A program made the position numbers and the translations under genes. Positions 14,268 through 14,500 of a stretch of DNA of 14,500 nt are shown here, piece after piece (position 1 is the stretch's first letter; the number at the start of each line of letters is the position of its first letter). This DNA comes from Acholeplasmataceae bacterium UBA4853 (lineage in GTDB: Bacteria; Bacillota_I; Bacilli_A; Acholeplasmatales; Acholeplasmataceae), in contig DHEJ01000018.1 in NCBI GenBank assembly GCA_002399815.1, positions 17,977-32,476 on the forward strand. The letters are read 5' to 3'. The notes beneath the pieces are model-generated. The model did not search any database. It saw only the letters and a program-made list of their open reading frames with translations, and was not told the DNA's origin.

Positions 14268-14500
14268 AAGATATTGTAAAAGGGTTTGTTAATGCAATTG
14301 AAAAGAACAGGTTGTCTCACTTATATTTATTAAGTGGGAAAGCAGGTGTTACTAAAAAAAAGATCGTAAAAGAAATTGCATACGAGATTTTTAAACATGA
14401 CAATGATTATAAAGAGTTAAAACAACAACTTGATAATGAGAACCATCCAAACTTTATGTATATATCAAAAGATGGACAAGGTATTAAAAAAGAACAAGTT
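14264..14500 (+). CDS. holB: DNA polymerase III delta' subunit (5' part)
   Basis: The first 79 codons of a gene that continues past the window. Delta' is part of the clamp loader that puts the beta clamp on primed DNA. Visible hallmarks are RLSHLYLLSGKAG (residues 16-28) at the P-loop position, followed by a helix, and NHPNFMYISKDGQGIKKEQV (60-79), the conserved region after the family's zinc module. The P-loop is degenerate: G-K-A-G-V-T-K-K-K keeps the Lys but lacks the second Gly and the Ser/Thr, as is usual for a non-hydrolysing delta'. No Cys appears in residues 45-62, where other delta' proteins hold a four-Cys zinc site. The ATGA overlap with tmk supports the call. Confidence 0.85.
   Translation, partial: MKDIVKGFVNAIEKNRLSHLYLLSGKAGVTKKKIVKEIAYEIFKHDNDYKELKQQLDNENHPNFMYISKDGQGIKKEQV

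Overview
The window is a low-GC bacterial chromosome segment. It most likely comes from a mollicute of the Acholeplasma group (Acholeplasmataceae). The evidence is strong A/T bias, short intergenic gaps, tight ATGA gene junctions and Firmicutes-type gene order. UGA is a true stop here: it ends tag, thioredoxin, the reductase, ecfA2 and tmk, and Trp is always TGG. That argues against Mycoplasma and Spiroplasma and fits Acholeplasma. The assignment is inference from sequence, without a database search.

Region 1 (1-2995) is the end of the ribosomal-protein and alpha-operon supercluster, all on +: map (3' part), infA, rpmJ, rpsM, rpsK, rpoA, rplQ, then a strong intrinsic terminator. The L36 gene encodes a form without its zinc-binding cysteines.

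Region 2 (about 3000-10280) is an accessory block between rplQ and ecfA1, genes that are usually adjacent in Firmicutes. On + it holds a promoter and terminator around a one-TM protein of unknown function. Next come a large predicted surface lipoprotein ending in an endonuclease I domain, a 3-methyladenine glycosylase (tag) overlapping the nuclease gene, and an M3-family oligoendopeptidase. On - it holds a compact three-gene operon (thioredoxin, thioredoxin-reductase-like flavoprotein, DUF1801 protein). Facing terminators separate the two transcription units, and a divergent promoter region bounds the operon on its other side.

Region 3 (10283-14500) resumes the conserved order on +: ecfA1, ecfA2 and ecfT (the energising module of an ECF vitamin or metal transporter; no S-component is present), truA, then tmk and the start of holB. 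Almost all junctions overlap, so this is probably one operon driven from an extended -10 promoter near 10251.

The core genes serve translation, transcription, nutrient uptake, tRNA modification and dTTP and DNA synthesis. The accessory block combines nutrient scavenging (nuclease, peptidase), DNA repair and thiol redox. I see no CRISPR array, insertion sequence, tRNA, prophage or recognisable defence system. The best candidate for something new is the thioredoxin/reductase pair, with a WCRSC active site and a reductase lacking the usual NADPH-binding signatures. The multidomain lipoprotein nuclease comes next.
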